Of a stretch of 64,000 nucleotides of DNA, positions 19,912-29,072 are shown piece after piece; positions within the stretch are counted from its first letter, which is position 1; each line of letters starts with the position of its first letter. A model generated the notes under the pieces. The model was not told where the DNA came from, did no database searches, and saw nothing but the letters and a program-made list of their open reading frames with translations. The position numbers and the translations under genes are program-made. The DNA is from JBQLZO01 sp052168315 (GTDB lineage Bacteria; Planctomycetota; Phycisphaerae; Phycisphaerales; UBA1924): NCBI GenBank assembly GCA_052168315.1, contig JBQLZO010000043.1, forward strand, positions 1 to 64,000. The letters run 5' to 3'.

Positions 19912-21035
19912 GCAAGTCCAAGAAGGCGGAGATCGGTGTGGGTGATGGCGGAGATGGCGGCGGGGTGCTGCGCGAGGCCGCGGAGCGTCAGTTCGCGTCG
20001 GAGCTTGAGGCTCTGGCGCGGGTGGACGATCGGGAGCGTCCTGTTCGGTGGCGGCTCTCGCCGTGGGGCGTGGTGACCTACCTGATGGGCGGGGTGCTGA
20101 AGGATGGGACGGTGGTGACGCCGAAGTATGTGGGGAGCCAGCGGCTCATCGAGGTCGCGGTGGCGACGCTGGTGACGGACCGGGCGTTGCTGCTGCTGGG
20201 TGTTCCGGGGACGGCCAAGAGCTGGGTGAGCGAGCATCTGGCCGCGGCGATCAGCGGTGACTCGACGCTGCTGGTGCAGGGGACTGCGGGGACGCCCGAG
20301 GAGGCGATCCGCTACGGGTGGAACTACGCGTTGCTTCTGGCGAAGGGCCCGACTCGCGAGGCGCTGGTGCGCGGGCCGGTGATGCGCGGGATGTCTGAGG
20401 GGAAGATCGTGCGTGTGGAGGAGCTGACGCGGGTTCCGAGCGAGGTGCAGGACACGCTGATCACGATTCTTTCGGAGAAGACGCTCCCGGTTCCGGAGCT
20501 GAACGAGGAGGTCCGGGCGGTGAGCGGGTTCAACATCATCGCGACGGCGAACGACCGGGACCGCGGTGTGAACGATCTGTCGAGCGCGTTGAAGCGCCGG
20601 TTCAACACGGTGGTGCTTCCGGTTCCGGGGACGATGGAGGAGGAGGTTGAGATCGTGGAGCGCCGGGTTGGGCAGATGGGGCGGGCGCTGGGGCTGCCGG
20701 TGGAGGCGCCGGCGGTTGAGGAGATCCGGCGGGTGGTGATGGTGTTCCGCGAGCTTCGGGAGGGTCTGACGGCGGATGGGAAGAACAAGCTGAAGCAGCC
20801 TTCGAGCACGCTGAGCACGGCGGAGGCGATCAGCGTGGTGACGAGTGGGATCGCGCTTGCAGCGCACTTCGGCGACGGGACGCTGAGGGCGGGGGATGTG
20901 GCGAGCGGGATGATCGGGGCGATCGTGAAGGACCCGGTGCAGGATCGGATCGTGATGCAGGAATACCTGGAGACGGTGGTGCGCGAGCGGGAGGGTTGGA
21001 AGGATCTTTATCGCGCTTGCCGGGAAGTGCTCTGA
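19908..21035 (+). CDS. MoxR-type AAA+ ATPase
   Basis: ATPase of 375 residues. Walker A is LLGVPGTAKS (ending at residue 105), the Walker B region is GKIVRVEELTRVPSEVQDTL, sensor 1 is FNIIATANDRDRG, and the sensor 2 side reads LKRRFNTVVLPVPG. The region YVGSQRLIEVAVATLVTDRALLLL precedes Walker A. The start is GTG 19908, overlapping the stop of DUF5691 as GTGA. MoxR ATPases usually act as chaperones that remodel partners together with VWA-domain proteins; the VWA gene is two genes downstream. The longer frame upstream of 19908 lies inside DUF5691 and is not used. Confidence 0.92.
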   Translation: MSKSKKAEIGVGDGGDGGGVLREAAERQFASELEALARVDDRERPVRWRLSPWGVVTYLMGGVLKDGTVVTPKYVGSQRLIEVAVATLVTDRALLLLGVPGTAKSWVSEHLAAAISGDSTLLVQGTAGTPEEAIRYGWNYALLLAKGPTREALVRGPVMRGMSEGKIVRVEELTRVPSEVQDTLITILSEKTLPVPELNEEVRAVSGFNIIATANDRDRGVNDLSSALKRRFNTVVLPVPGTMEEEVEIVERRVGQMGRALGLPVEAPAVEEIRRVVMVFRELREGLTADGKNKLKQPSSTLSTAEAISVVTSGIALAAHFGDGTLRAGDVASGMIGAIVKDPVQDRIVMQEYLETVVREREGWKDLYRACREVL

Positions 21036-21038
21036 GCG

Positions 21039-23384
21039 ATGGCTGGCGAGGTCACTGTTCTTGGGGTTCGTCACCACGGGCCGGGCTCGGCGCGGATGGT
21101 GGTGCGCGCGCTGGAGGCGCTGGATCCGGATGCGGTGCTGGTGGAGGGTCCGGCGGATGCTTCGGGGGTGGTCGGGTTGGCGGGGCTGGAGGGAATGCGG
21201 CCTCCGGTGGCGCTGCTTGTGTACGAGCCGGAGTGTCCGAGCGAGTCGGCGTACTACCCGCTGGCGGAGTTCTCTCCGGAGTGGCAGGCGATGCGGTGGG
21301 GGTTGTCGCGGGAGCGAGTGGTTCGGTTCATTGATCTGCCGCGGTCGCTGCGCGTGGACGCGGCGGGTGATGGGGAGGAGGCGAAGGAGGAGGGGGGCGG
21401 TGATGCGGATGGGGTTGTGGGGGAGGGGGATGCGGTGGGGCGCGGGGATCCGTTGGAGTCGCTGGCCCGTGCGGCGGGGTATCCGGATGGTGAGGCGTGG
21501 TGGAGCCGGTTGATCGAGGAGCGGGGTGGTGATGAGGATCCGCTCGGGGTTTTCGATGCGATCCGCGAGGCGATGGGCTCGGCGCGTGAGGCGCTTGGTG
21601 ATGGGGCTCGGGATGCGGAGGAGTCGGCGCGTGAAGCGCACATGCGGCGGTCGATCCGGGCGGCGTTGAAGGGGGGGTTCGGGCGGATCGGCGTGGTGTG
21701 CGGGGCGTGGCATGCGCCGGCGCTGACGGAGGAGGCGCTCGGGCGCGTGACGGTGAAGGGCGATGATGCGGCGCTGCGTGGGCTGAGGAAGCGGAAGACG
21801 GCGGCGACCTGGATCCCCTGGACCTACGGGCGGCTGGCCGTGGCGTCGGGGTACAGGGCGGGCGTGGCAAGCCCGGGGTGGTATGACCACCTTTGGGCGC
21901 ACGGGGTTGGTGGGCGGGATGGTGGCGGGGGTGGCGCCGGGGGCGGAGTTCGGGATGGTGTGTGCGCACGATGGATGACGCGGGTGGCGCGGTTGATGCG
22001 GGATGAGGATCTGGAGGCTTCGCCGGCGGGGGTGATCGAGTCGGTGCGGCTTGCCGAGTGCCTTGCGGCGATGCGTGGGCGGTCGATCGCCGGGTTGGAT
22101 GAGCTTGGCGAGGCGACGCTCTCGATTCTGTGCCACGGGAACCCGTTGCCGATGCGGGTGATCGAGCGTGATCTGATCGTGGGGGAGCGGCTGGGTGAGG
22201 TGCCGGAGGAGGTGCCGACGGTTCCGCTGCAGCGGGATCTGGCGGGGCTGCAGAAGTCGCTTCGGATGCGGGTCTCGGCGACGGAGGCGGTGCTGGATCT
22301 CGATCTTCGGAAGGATCTGGATCTGTCGCGGAGCCGGTTGCTGCACCGTCTGGCGATGCTGGGGATCGGGTGGGGTGTGCTGGGTGAGAACCAGATGCAG
22401 CGGACGAGCACCTTCCACGAGATCTGGACGGTGCAGTGGCGGCCGGAGTTCGCGGTGAGCGTGATGGAGGCGGCGCGGTGGGGGAACACGGTGGCGGAGG
22501 CGGCGTCGCGGTTCGTGGGTGATCGGTGCCGGAGGGCTGCATCGCTGGATGAGCTGACGGGGATGCTCGACCATGTGATGCTGGCGGATCTGCCGGAGGG
22601 GGTGGAGGCGTTGATCGGTCGGATCCGTGACATGTCGGCGGTGGCATCGGATGTCGGCCACCTGATGGATGCGCTGCCGCCGCTGGCGCGTGTGATGCGG
22701 TATGGCAATGTGCGTGGGACGGATGCGGGTGTTCTGGAGCCGGTGATTGGCGGGCTGCTGTCGCGGGTGTGCGCGGGGCTTTCGGCGGCGTGCGGATCGC
22801 TGGACGATGATGCGGCGGGTGTGATGGTGTCGCGGATGGATGCGGTGCATGCGGCGCTGCGGACGCTGGATGTCGCGGAGTTCCTGGATCAATGGATGCG
22901 GGAGCTTCGGCGTGTGGGGGATGCGTCGGTGCATGGGCTGGTGGGCGGGCGCGCGTGGCGGCTGCTGCTGGACTCGGGGGGCGCGGAGAGCGAGGAGGCG
23001 GCGTCGCGGATGTCGCGCTGGCTCTCGGTCGGGAACGATCCGGGGGCGGCGTCGGCGTGGCTGGAGGGGTTCCTGTCGGGGTCGGGGATGGTGCTGGTGC
23101 ACGATGCGCGGCTGCTCTCGATCGTGGATGGTTGGGTGTGCTCGCTCTCGCGGGATGCGTTCGAGCGTGCGTGCCCGATCGCGCGGCGGACCTTCTCGAC
23201 CTTCGAGCGGGCGGAGCGGCGGATGATCGGCGAGCGGGTGGCGCGCGACGCTGGGGGCGGGTCCGGGTCGGGCGGCGGGGACGCGCGGGAGGTGGATTCG
23301 GATGCGGGCTCGGATGGCTTTGATGCGGAGCGCAGCGCGCTGGTTGATCCGGTGCTGCGCCTGATCCTGGGAGATCTTCCATGA
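21039..23384 (+). CDS. DUF5682 family protein
   Basis: Large protein of 781 residues. The N-terminus VTVLGVRHHGPGSARMVVRAL followed by LDPDAVLVEGPADA is the DUF5682 signature, and GRIGVVCGAWHAPALTEE resembles the WHAPAL segment of the same family. The overall N-terminal pattern recalls EreA/ChaN/TraB-like folds with paired His/Glu residues, so an enzymatic role is conceivable. A Gly/Glu/Asp-rich insertion occupies residues 107-135. The ATG lies three bases after the MoxR stop and its own stop overlaps the VWA start (ATGA). It is the largest subunit of the five-gene cassette. No biochemical function is known. Confidence 0.85.
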   Translation: MAGEVTVLGVRHHGPGSARMVVRALEALDPDAVLVEGPADASGVVGLAGLEGMRPPVALLVYEPECPSESAYYPLAEFSPEWQAMRWGLSRERVVRFIDLPRSLRVDAAGDGEEAKEEGGGDADGVVGEGDAVGRGDPLESLARAAGYPDGEAWWSRLIEERGGDEDPLGVFDAIREAMGSAREALGDGARDAEESAREAHMRRSIRAALKGGFGRIGVVCGAWHAPALTEEALGRVTVKGDDAALRGLRKRKTAATWIPWTYGRLAVASGYRAGVASPGWYDHLWAHGVGGRDGGGGGAGGGVRDGVCARWMTRVARLMRDEDLEASPAGVIESVRLAECLAAMRGRSIAGLDELGEATLSILCHGNPLPMRVIERDLIVGERLGEVPEEVPTVPLQRDLAGLQKSLRMRVSATEAVLDLDLRKDLDLSRSRLLHRLAMLGIGWGVLGENQMQRTSTFHEIWTVQWRPEFAVSVMEAARWGNTVAEAASRFVGDRCRRAASLDELTGMLDHVMLADLPEGVEALIGRIRDMSAVASDVGHLMDALPPLARVMRYGNVRGTDAGVLEPVIGGLLSRVCAGLSAACGSLDDDAAGVMVSRMDAVHAALRTLDVAEFLDQWMRELRRVGDASVHGLVGGRAWRLLLDSGGAESEEAASRMSRWLSVGNDPGAASAWLEGFLSGSGMVLVHDARLLSIVDGWVCSLSRDAFERACPIARRTFSTFERAERRMIGERVARDAGGGSGSGGGDAREVDSDAGSDGFDAERSALVDPVLRLILGDLP

Positions 23385-24553
23385 GCGCGGCGGATGAGAA
23401 GGAGCGGCTTGAGCGGTGGCGGCTGCTGCTTGGCGGCGGCGAAGCGGATGGAACGGGCGTGCGGCTCTCGAAGCGGGCGCTGGCGATGGACAGCGCGATG
23501 GCGGCGCTGTACGACCGCGGGGCGAGCGGGGAGCGTCGGGGTGGTCTGGGGGACTCGGCGCCCAGCGCGGCGCGGTGGCTGGGGGACATCCGCGAGTACT
23601 TTCCGAGTTCGGTGGTGCGGGTGATGCAGAAGGATGCGATGGATCGGCTCGGGATGGGGCGGCTGCTGCTCGAGCCTGAGATGCTCGATTCGATCGAGCC
23701 TGACATCGGGCTGGTGACGACGCTGATGTCGCTCTCTGGTGTGATCCCTCAGAGGGCCAAGGCCTCGGCGCGGGTGGTTGTGGAGCGGGTCGTGAGGGAT
23801 CTGCGTCGCCGGCTGGATGCTCCGATGCGTCAGAGCGTGGGTGGCGCGCTGCGGCGTTCGACGCGGACGCGGCGCCCGCGGCACCACGAGATCGACTGGG
23901 ACCGGACGATCCGCGCGAACCTGCGGCACTACCAGGCGGAGTACGGGACGATCGTTCCGGAGGTCCGGATCGGCTGGGGGCGGAAGCGGAGCGAGCTTCG
24001 GACGGTGATCGTCTGCATGGACCAGTCGGGGTCGATGGGCGAATCGGTGGTTTTCTCTGGGATTTTCGGGGCTGTGCTGGCGTCGATTCCGGCGGTTCGG
24101 ACGCATGTGGTGGCGTTCGACACGAGCGTGGCGGACCTGACGGAGAAGATGTCGGACCCGGTGGATGTGCTGCTGGGTGTGCAGTTGGGGGGCGGGACGG
24201 ACATCGATCGCGCGCTGGGGTACTGCCAGGGGCTGGTCACGCGGGCGCATGACACGATCTTGGTGCTGATCACGGATCTGTACGAGGGCGGGGATCGGGA
24301 GTCGATGCTGAAGCGTGCGGCGGCTCTCGTGGGGTCGGGCGTTCGGATGGTGACGCTGCTGGCGTTGGGGGATTCGGGCGCGCCCTCGTTCGATGAGCGG
24401 AACGCGGCGGCGCTGGCGACGCTGGGGATCCCGAGTTTCGCGTGCACGCCGGATCTGTTTCCGGAGCTGATGGGTGCGGCGATCGAGGGTCGAGATCTGG
24501 GGCGTTGGGCCGGGGAGCAGGGGATCGCGGCGGCGCGGCGGGCGGAGGGGTGA
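23381..24553 (+). CDS. VWA-domain protein with intact MIDAS
   Basis: Protein of 390 residues. The C-terminal von Willebrand A domain has a full metal-ion-dependent adhesion site: D214-Q-S-G-S in VCMDQSGSMG, the Thr in LGGGTDIDRAL, and the Asp in LVLITDLYEGGD. The N-terminal half is helical and contains an Arg-rich stretch (RRSTRTRRPRHHEIDWDR) just before the domain. The ATG overlaps the DUF5682 stop. It closes the SWIM-DUF5691-MoxR-DUF5682-VWA operon and is the likely partner of the MoxR ATPase, by analogy with other MoxR-VWA pairs in which the VWA protein delivers the client. Confidence 0.92.
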   Translation: MSAADEKERLERWRLLLGGGEADGTGVRLSKRALAMDSAMAALYDRGASGERRGGLGDSAPSAARWLGDIREYFPSSVVRVMQKDAMDRLGMGRLLLEPEMLDSIEPDIGLVTTLMSLSGVIPQRAKASARVVVERVVRDLRRRLDAPMRQSVGGALRRSTRTRRPRHHEIDWDRTIRANLRHYQAEYGTIVPEVRIGWGRKRSELRTVIVCMDQSGSMGESVVFSGIFGAVLASIPAVRTHVVAFDTSVADLTEKMSDPVDVLLGVQLGGGTDIDRALGYCQGLVTRAHDTILVLITDLYEGGDRESMLKRAAALVGSGVRMVTLLALGDSGAPSFDERNAAALATLGIPSFACTPDLFPELMGAAIEGRDLGRWAGEQGIAAARRAEG

Positions 24554-24714
24554 AGCCGCGGGGCGGTGGCGGGCTCGGGATGGCGGCGCGGCGTTGGGGT
24601 AGAGGACGCGGGGCGGTGGCGTGCGGGGGATGTGGTACCTTGGTTGTGCGGGGAGTGAAGGTCGGGCGTTGCGGCGGCGTGCTTTCTCACAGGCCTTGCG
24701 CGAAAGGAAACATC

Positions 24715-27090
24715 ATGGTCGGGCGACTGGTCCTTGGCGGTATGTGTGTGCTGGGAATCGGCATGCTGGGCGGGCCCGCGGCGGCGCAGGAGATCCTGCC
24801 GTTTCCTCCGGTGCCATCGGCGAGCACGGCGGGTGTGACGATGCAGGATTCGACCTACGCGGTGCGGGAGGAGCCGCGTCGGCTTCCCGCTGATGCGCCG
24901 AACATCCTGATCATCCTGATCGACGATGTCGGGCCGGGGCAGTCGAGCGCGTTCGGTGGTTCGATCCACACGCCGACGATGGAGCGGATCATGGGTGAGG
25001 GGATCGGGTACAACCGGTTCCACACGACGGCGATGTGCTCGCCGACGCGGGCGGCGCTGCTGACGGGGCGGAACCATCACCGCGTGGCGGCCGGGCAGAT
25101 CGCGGAGTTTGCCAACGACTGGGATGGGTACGCGGGCGTGCAGCCGAAGACGGCGGCGATGGTTCCGGAGGTGCTCCGGCACTACGGGTACGCGACGGGC
25201 GCGTGGGGCAAGTGGCACAACACGCCGGCGACGCAGACGACGGCTGCGGGGCCGTTTGATTTCTGGCCGACGGGGTACGGGTTCGAGTACTTCTACGGGT
25301 TCCTGGCGGGTGAGGATTCTCAGTGGCACCCGAACCTGGTGCGGAACACGACGCAGGTGGCGCGTCCGGAGACCGCGGGCGGGAACGACTACTACCACCT
25401 GACGGAGGACCTGGCCGACGATGCGATCCGGTGGCTGGAGCAGCATCGGGCGTTCCGGGGCGACCAGCCGTTCTTCATGTACTGGGCGACGGGGGCTGCG
25501 CACGGGCCGCACCATGTGCCGACGGAGTGGGCCGACAAGTACAAGGGGAAGTTCGATGATGGGTGGGATGCGCTGCGGCGTCGGAACTTCGAGGGGGCGG
25601 TGCGTGCCGGGTGGGTTCCGGCGGACACGGAGCTGACGCCGCGTCCGGACTCGCTGCCCGGGTGGGAGAGCATTCCTGAGCGCGAGCGGCCGTTCCAGCG
25701 TCGGCTGATGGAGGTGCAGGCGGGTTTCATCGAGCACACTGACCACCACGCGGGTCGGGTGATCGATGCGCTGGATCGGCTGGGGTATGCGGAGAACACG
25801 ATCGTGTTCTACATCTGGGGCGACAACGGGGCGTCGGCGGAGGGCCAGGCGGGGACGGTGGCGGAGCTGCTGGCGCAAAACGGCGTGCAGACCACGATCG
25901 ACCAACACCTAGCGGCCGTGGAGGCGCTGGGGGGGCTCTCGTCGATCGGCCAGGCTCGGATGGAGAACATGTACCACGCGGGGTGGGCGTGGGCGGCGTC
26001 ATCGCCGTTCCGCTCGACGAAGCTTGTGGCGGCGCATTTCGGGGGCTCGCGGAACCCGATGGCGGTGCGCTGGCCGGCGAAGGTGCGTGCCGATGGGCAT
26101 CATCGCGCGCAGTTCTCGCATGTGATCGATGTTGTGCCGACGATCTATGACATCCTTGACATCACGCCGCCGAAGATCGTGAACGGGTTCGAGCAGATTC
26201 CGTTCGACGGGACGAGCTTCGCGGCGTCGCTGACGGATGCGGATGCGGATGAGCATCGGAGGACGCAGTACTTCGAGATCATGGGGAGCCGGGCGATCTA
26301 CCACGACGGGTGGATGGCGAGCACCTTCGGGCCGCGGACGCCGTGGGCACGCGGCACGGTGGACATCTCGAAGTGGAATCCGAGCGATGATGTGTGGGAG
26401 CTGCACCATGTGGCGGAGGACTGGTCCCAGTCGCGTGACCTGAGCGCCGAGGAGCCGGAACGGCTCGAGGCGATGAAGGAGTTATTTCTGGTCGAGGCGG
26501 CCAAGAACCAGGTGATGCCGATCGGTGGAGGTCTCTGGGCCTTGATCTACCCACAGTATCTTACGAAGACTCCGTATACCGAGTGGACCTTCTCGGGCCC
26601 GATCGAGCGGATGCCGGAGTTCACAGCGCCGCGGATCGGCACGATGCCGAATGTGGTGACGATCAAGGCGGAGATTCCGGATGATGCCGAGGGCGTGCTG
26701 TACTCGGTGGGCGGGTACACGGCCGGGCTGTCGTGCTACGTGCACGAGGGTGTGCTGAACTTCGAGTACTCGTTCTTCCTGATGGACCGGACGCACTTGA
26801 AAGCGGACGGGCCGCTGCCGACGGGTGAGTGCACGATCGTGGTGGAGACGAGGCCGGCGACTAGCGAATTCCGCTTCGGAGGGCCTCTCGAGATTACGCT
26901 GAAGGTCAACGGCTCAAGCGTTGCGACGGGGACGGTGCCGCAGACACCGGCGGTGCTGTTCACGGCGAACGATTCGTTCGATGTTGGGGCCGACAACGGG
27001 ACGCCGGTGTCCGATGTGTACTTCCATGATGGGCCGGCGCGGTTCAATGGGACGATCCGTGAGCTGAGCGTGCGGTACCTGACGAAGTGA
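24715..27090 (+). CDS. Secreted sulfatase, formylglycine type
   Basis: Protein of 791 residues with a signal peptide (VLGGMCVLGIGMLGGPAAAQ). The sulfatase domain starts PNILIILIDDVGPGQ with metal ligands DD. The formylglycine signature is MCSPTRAALLTGR with Cys108, so maturation by an FGE is needed. Other conserved segments are YATGAWGKWH and the metal site IWGDNGASAEG. The region after about residue 590 is a separate beta-rich tail of unknown role. The size and NHHRVAAGQ motif match large bacterial arylsulfatases. ATG 24715 follows AAAGGA; the open frame upstream of it has no signal peptide. The substrate (aryl or polysaccharide sulfate ester) is not predictable. Confidence 0.92.
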   Translation: MVGRLVLGGMCVLGIGMLGGPAAAQEILPFPPVPSASTAGVTMQDSTYAVREEPRRLPADAPNILIILIDDVGPGQSSAFGGSIHTPTMERIMGEGIGYNRFHTTAMCSPTRAALLTGRNHHRVAAGQIAEFANDWDGYAGVQPKTAAMVPEVLRHYGYATGAWGKWHNTPATQTTAAGPFDFWPTGYGFEYFYGFLAGEDSQWHPNLVRNTTQVARPETAGGNDYYHLTEDLADDAIRWLEQHRAFRGDQPFFMYWATGAAHGPHHVPTEWADKYKGKFDDGWDALRRRNFEGAVRAGWVPADTELTPRPDSLPGWESIPERERPFQRRLMEVQAGFIEHTDHHAGRVIDALDRLGYAENTIVFYIWGDNGASAEGQAGTVAELLAQNGVQTTIDQHLAAVEALGGLSSIGQARMENMYHAGWAWAASSPFRSTKLVAAHFGGSRNPMAVRWPAKVRADGHHRAQFSHVIDVVPTIYDILDITPPKIVNGFEQIPFDGTSFAASLTDADADEHRRTQYFEIMGSRAIYHDGWMASTFGPRTPWARGTVDISKWNPSDDVWELHHVAEDWSQSRDLSAEEPERLEAMKELFLVEAAKNQVMPIGGGLWALIYPQYLTKTPYTEWTFSGPIERMPEFTAPRIGTMPNVVTIKAEIPDDAEGVLYSVGGYTAGLSCYVHEGVLNFEYSFFLMDRTHLKADGPLPTGECTIVVETRPATSEFRFGGPLEITLKVNGSSVATGTVPQTPAVLFTANDSFDVGADNGTPVSDVYFHDGPARFNGTIRELSVRYLTK

Positions 27091-27123
27091 ACGGGGAGCG
27101 AGGGTGCGGGTGGGCGAGAGGTG

Positions 27124-27615
27124 ATGGCGATGGGAACCGCGAAGAACACGGTGTGCCTTTGGTACGACCACGATGCCGAGGGGGCCGCGCGGTTCTATGC
27201 CAGGACCTTTCCTGACTCGTCGGTCGGCGCGGTTCATCGCGCGCCGGGCGACTTTCCATCGGGGAAGGCGGGGGATGTGCTGACGGTGGAGTTCTCGGTG
27301 ATGGGGATCCCGTGCATCGGGATCAACGGTGGGCCATCCGTCGAGCACAACTGGGCGTTCTCGTTCCAGGTGGCGACGGCAGACCAGGCGGAGACGGATC
27401 GTTACTGGGATGCGATCGTCGGCGGTGGCGGGCAGGAGAGCATGTGCGGGTGGTGCAAGGACCGGTGGGGCGTGAACTGGCAGATCACGCCGGTGGCGCT
27501 GACGCGCGCGATCACGGGATCGGATCGGGCGGCGGCGAAGCGTGCGTTCGATGCGATGCTGGGGATGAAGAGGATCGATGTGGCGGCGATCGAGGCGGCG
27601 GTGCGGGGGGGGTGA
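27124..27615 (+). CDS. VOC/PhnB-like family protein
   Basis: Protein of about 163 residues of the PhnB/3-demethylubiquinone-methyltransferase-like branch of the vicinal-oxygen-chelate superfamily. Signature segments: NTVCLWYDHDAEGAARFYARTFP, GDVLTVEFSVMGIPCIGINGG, and the family-typical SMCGWCKDRWGVNWQITP, then FDAMLGMKRIDVAAIEAA. Cytoplasmic. The start could be GTG 27121, ATG 27124 or ATG 27130; 27124 is chosen for its upstream GAGAGG. The function of this branch is poorly known and the name should not be taken as a methyltransferase assignment. Confidence 0.88.
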   Translation: MAMGTAKNTVCLWYDHDAEGAARFYARTFPDSSVGAVHRAPGDFPSGKAGDVLTVEFSVMGIPCIGINGGPSVEHNWAFSFQVATADQAETDRYWDAIVGGGGQESMCGWCKDRWGVNWQITPVALTRAITGSDRAAAKRAFDAMLGMKRIDVAAIEAAVRGG

Positions 27616-28015
27616 GGGGTAGGGGAGGGGGCGCGCGATCCGCGCTCGAGTTCACGCTCTTGCGAGGATTGTGAGCGGGGCGTGATTGATGTGGATGAAC
27701 ACCCCGGCGATCCTGTGCCGGAGCCAGGGCCGGTCCGCAGAGGCCGAGCCGCTTTGCACGCGGGCGCTGGAGCGGGGCGCGGAGGGGGCGGGCCGTCATG
27801 ATCCTTGTCGGGGACTAAGGTGATCGCAGAGCGCGGCGAGGCACATCGTTCAGGGGATTCGTCCAAGCAACGAGCGAGCTTCGGATCGAGTCGGGTTCGA
27901 GCGGTCGTCTGCCTCTGATGTGTGTTCGTTCGTTCATTTGCTCGGATGGGCCATCGCTTTGCGGTCGTGGCATTGCGATCGGCGCTGGGTGGCATCTGTT
28001 GGAGGTCGATTCTCG
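27616..28015. other. Intergenic region
   Basis: About 400 bases between the VOC gene and the DUF3883 gene. No RNA, repeat or convincing frame was seen. Base composition becomes less G-skewed over this stretch, approaching that of the DUF3883 gene. Confidence 0.35.
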
Positions 28016-28837
28016 ATGGAGCAGGAGCAAACCATTTTCTACTTCAACAACACCCGAAACCGCGATCATGTCAAGCTGTATGGGAGCGGCGCGTTCTTTG
28101 ACTTGTCGAGGGACGGAAGGCAGGGCACGCAAGCACGCGGGCTTGCGCTTGGCCAGCTGTGCGTCGTCGCCGAGAAGCCAAGCGACGGGGAGGTCGCGTT
28201 CGGCTGGTACTCGTTCAGCGACGAAGCCATGATCCGCGACCCGAGCGGTGTGCCTTGCCGGGTGTTCTTCGGACGGCACCTTGGGTCGGAGACGGTGCCC
28301 AAAGAGGCCGCCGTGGCATCTCGTGAGTATGCCGCGTTTTTCACACGCGTCGGCGGCTTCAAGCGAGGTTCGGTCTTCCGGGCCATGATCCCGCCGGAGC
28401 TCGTCCCGCCGAGACTTGATGGTGGTGAGCCAATGATGGGAAGCGACCTATTGGAAGCTGCGGGGGGTTCCGGGTTCGGCGACCCGGCCAGCAACAGGCT
28501 TGTCGAGGCGGCGGCCGTGCGGGCGGTGGTCAGCGACTACGAGCAAGGCGGCTGGTCGGTCAGGTCTGTTGAGCGTGACAAGTGCGGGTTTGATCTGGAA
28601 TGCACAAGGGGTGATGCGGTCGAGCAGGTGGAGGTCAAGGGTGTTCACGGCCGGGAGTTGCGTTTCATGATCACCGCTGGCGAGGTCAAGCAGGCATGCA
28701 ACAACCCGAGGTTCCACCTTGTGGTTGTGACATCTGCGTGCTCGCCGTCGCCGATTCGCAACAAGTTTTCGGGCGCGGAGTTCAATGAACGGTTCGCATT
28801 GTCAGCAACACAGTATCGCGCAACGCTGAAGCGATGA
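28016..28837 (+). CDS. DUF3883 (NO VEIN C-terminal-like) protein
   Basis: Protein of 273 residues. The C-terminal domain (about 165-250) matches DUF3883: NRLVEAAAVRAVVSDYEQGG, then DKCGFDLECTRGD, VEQVEVKGVHG and FMITAGEVKQAC. The D-x-E ... E-V-K-G arrangement is that of a PD-(D/E)xK-like nuclease fold, and DUF3883 domains occur in restriction-like and defence proteins. The N-terminal half is unfamiliar and begins EQEQTIFYFNNTRNRDHVKL. ATG 28016 has GGAGG upstream, with slightly long spacing. It lies just outside the left 46-bp repeat of the integrated element and its codon use is less G-ending than its left neighbours, so it may be acquired DNA. Confidence 0.75.
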   Translation: MEQEQTIFYFNNTRNRDHVKLYGSGAFFDLSRDGRQGTQARGLALGQLCVVAEKPSDGEVAFGWYSFSDEAMIRDPSGVPCRVFFGRHLGSETVPKEAAVASREYAAFFTRVGGFKRGSVFRAMIPPELVPPRLDGGEPMMGSDLLEAAGGSGFGDPASNRLVEAAAVRAVVSDYEQGGWSVRSVERDKCGFDLECTRGDAVEQVEVKGVHGRELRFMITAGEVKQACNNPRFHLVVVTSACSPSPIRNKFSGAEFNERFALSATQYRATLKR

Positions 28838-28860
28838 TCGCGCGCCAGCGAATGAGACCT

Positions 28861-28876
28861 CGAACCATTCGGTTCG
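28861..28876. terminator. Short hairpin after the DUF3883 gene
   Basis: CGAACC and GGTTCG arms (6 bp) around ATTC, 23 bases past the stop codon. No U-tract follows, so termination is only possible, not shown. Confidence 0.35.
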
Positions 28877-28957
28877 GCTGCCGCTCGAGAACCCGCGTGC
28901 GATGCCGAACTGTTGCGATTGCCGCTACCGGCTTGGGCTTGGGATCCAGAACGACGA

Positions 28958-28983
28958 ACGCCGGCGAGGTCTCTCGTCGGCGT
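28958..28983. other. 11-bp inverted repeat left of the att repeat
   Basis: ACGCCGGCGAG and CTCGTCGGCGT arms flank GTCT; 10 of 11 positions pair in DNA, and the remaining one forms G-U in RNA. No T-run follows on either strand. It could stop transcription into the element or simply be structured DNA. Confidence 0.4.
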
Positions 28984-29026
28984 CGGTCGTGAACCGGTGG
29001 GCCGGTGGCGTTTGCAGCCGGCTTGG

Positions 29027-29072
29027 GAATAGCGGGGGCAGGACTCGAACCTGCGACCTCCGGGTTATGAGC
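29027..29072. repeat. Distal att repeat (tRNA-fMet 3' fragment)
   Basis: 46 bases identical to 40991-41036. It corresponds to tRNA nucleotides 31-73 plus three 3' flanking bases on the minus strand and lacks the 5' half of the tRNA, so it is not a functional tRNA gene. It marks the distal junction of the element. Confidence 0.93.

Noticed and set aside
28958..28983. Firm intrinsic terminator left of the element
   Set aside because: A good stem but no T-run on either strand, so it is listed only as an inverted repeat.
29027..29072. A second tRNA-fMet gene
   Set aside because: Only the 3' part from nucleotide 31 is present; the 5' half is missing, so it is an att fragment.
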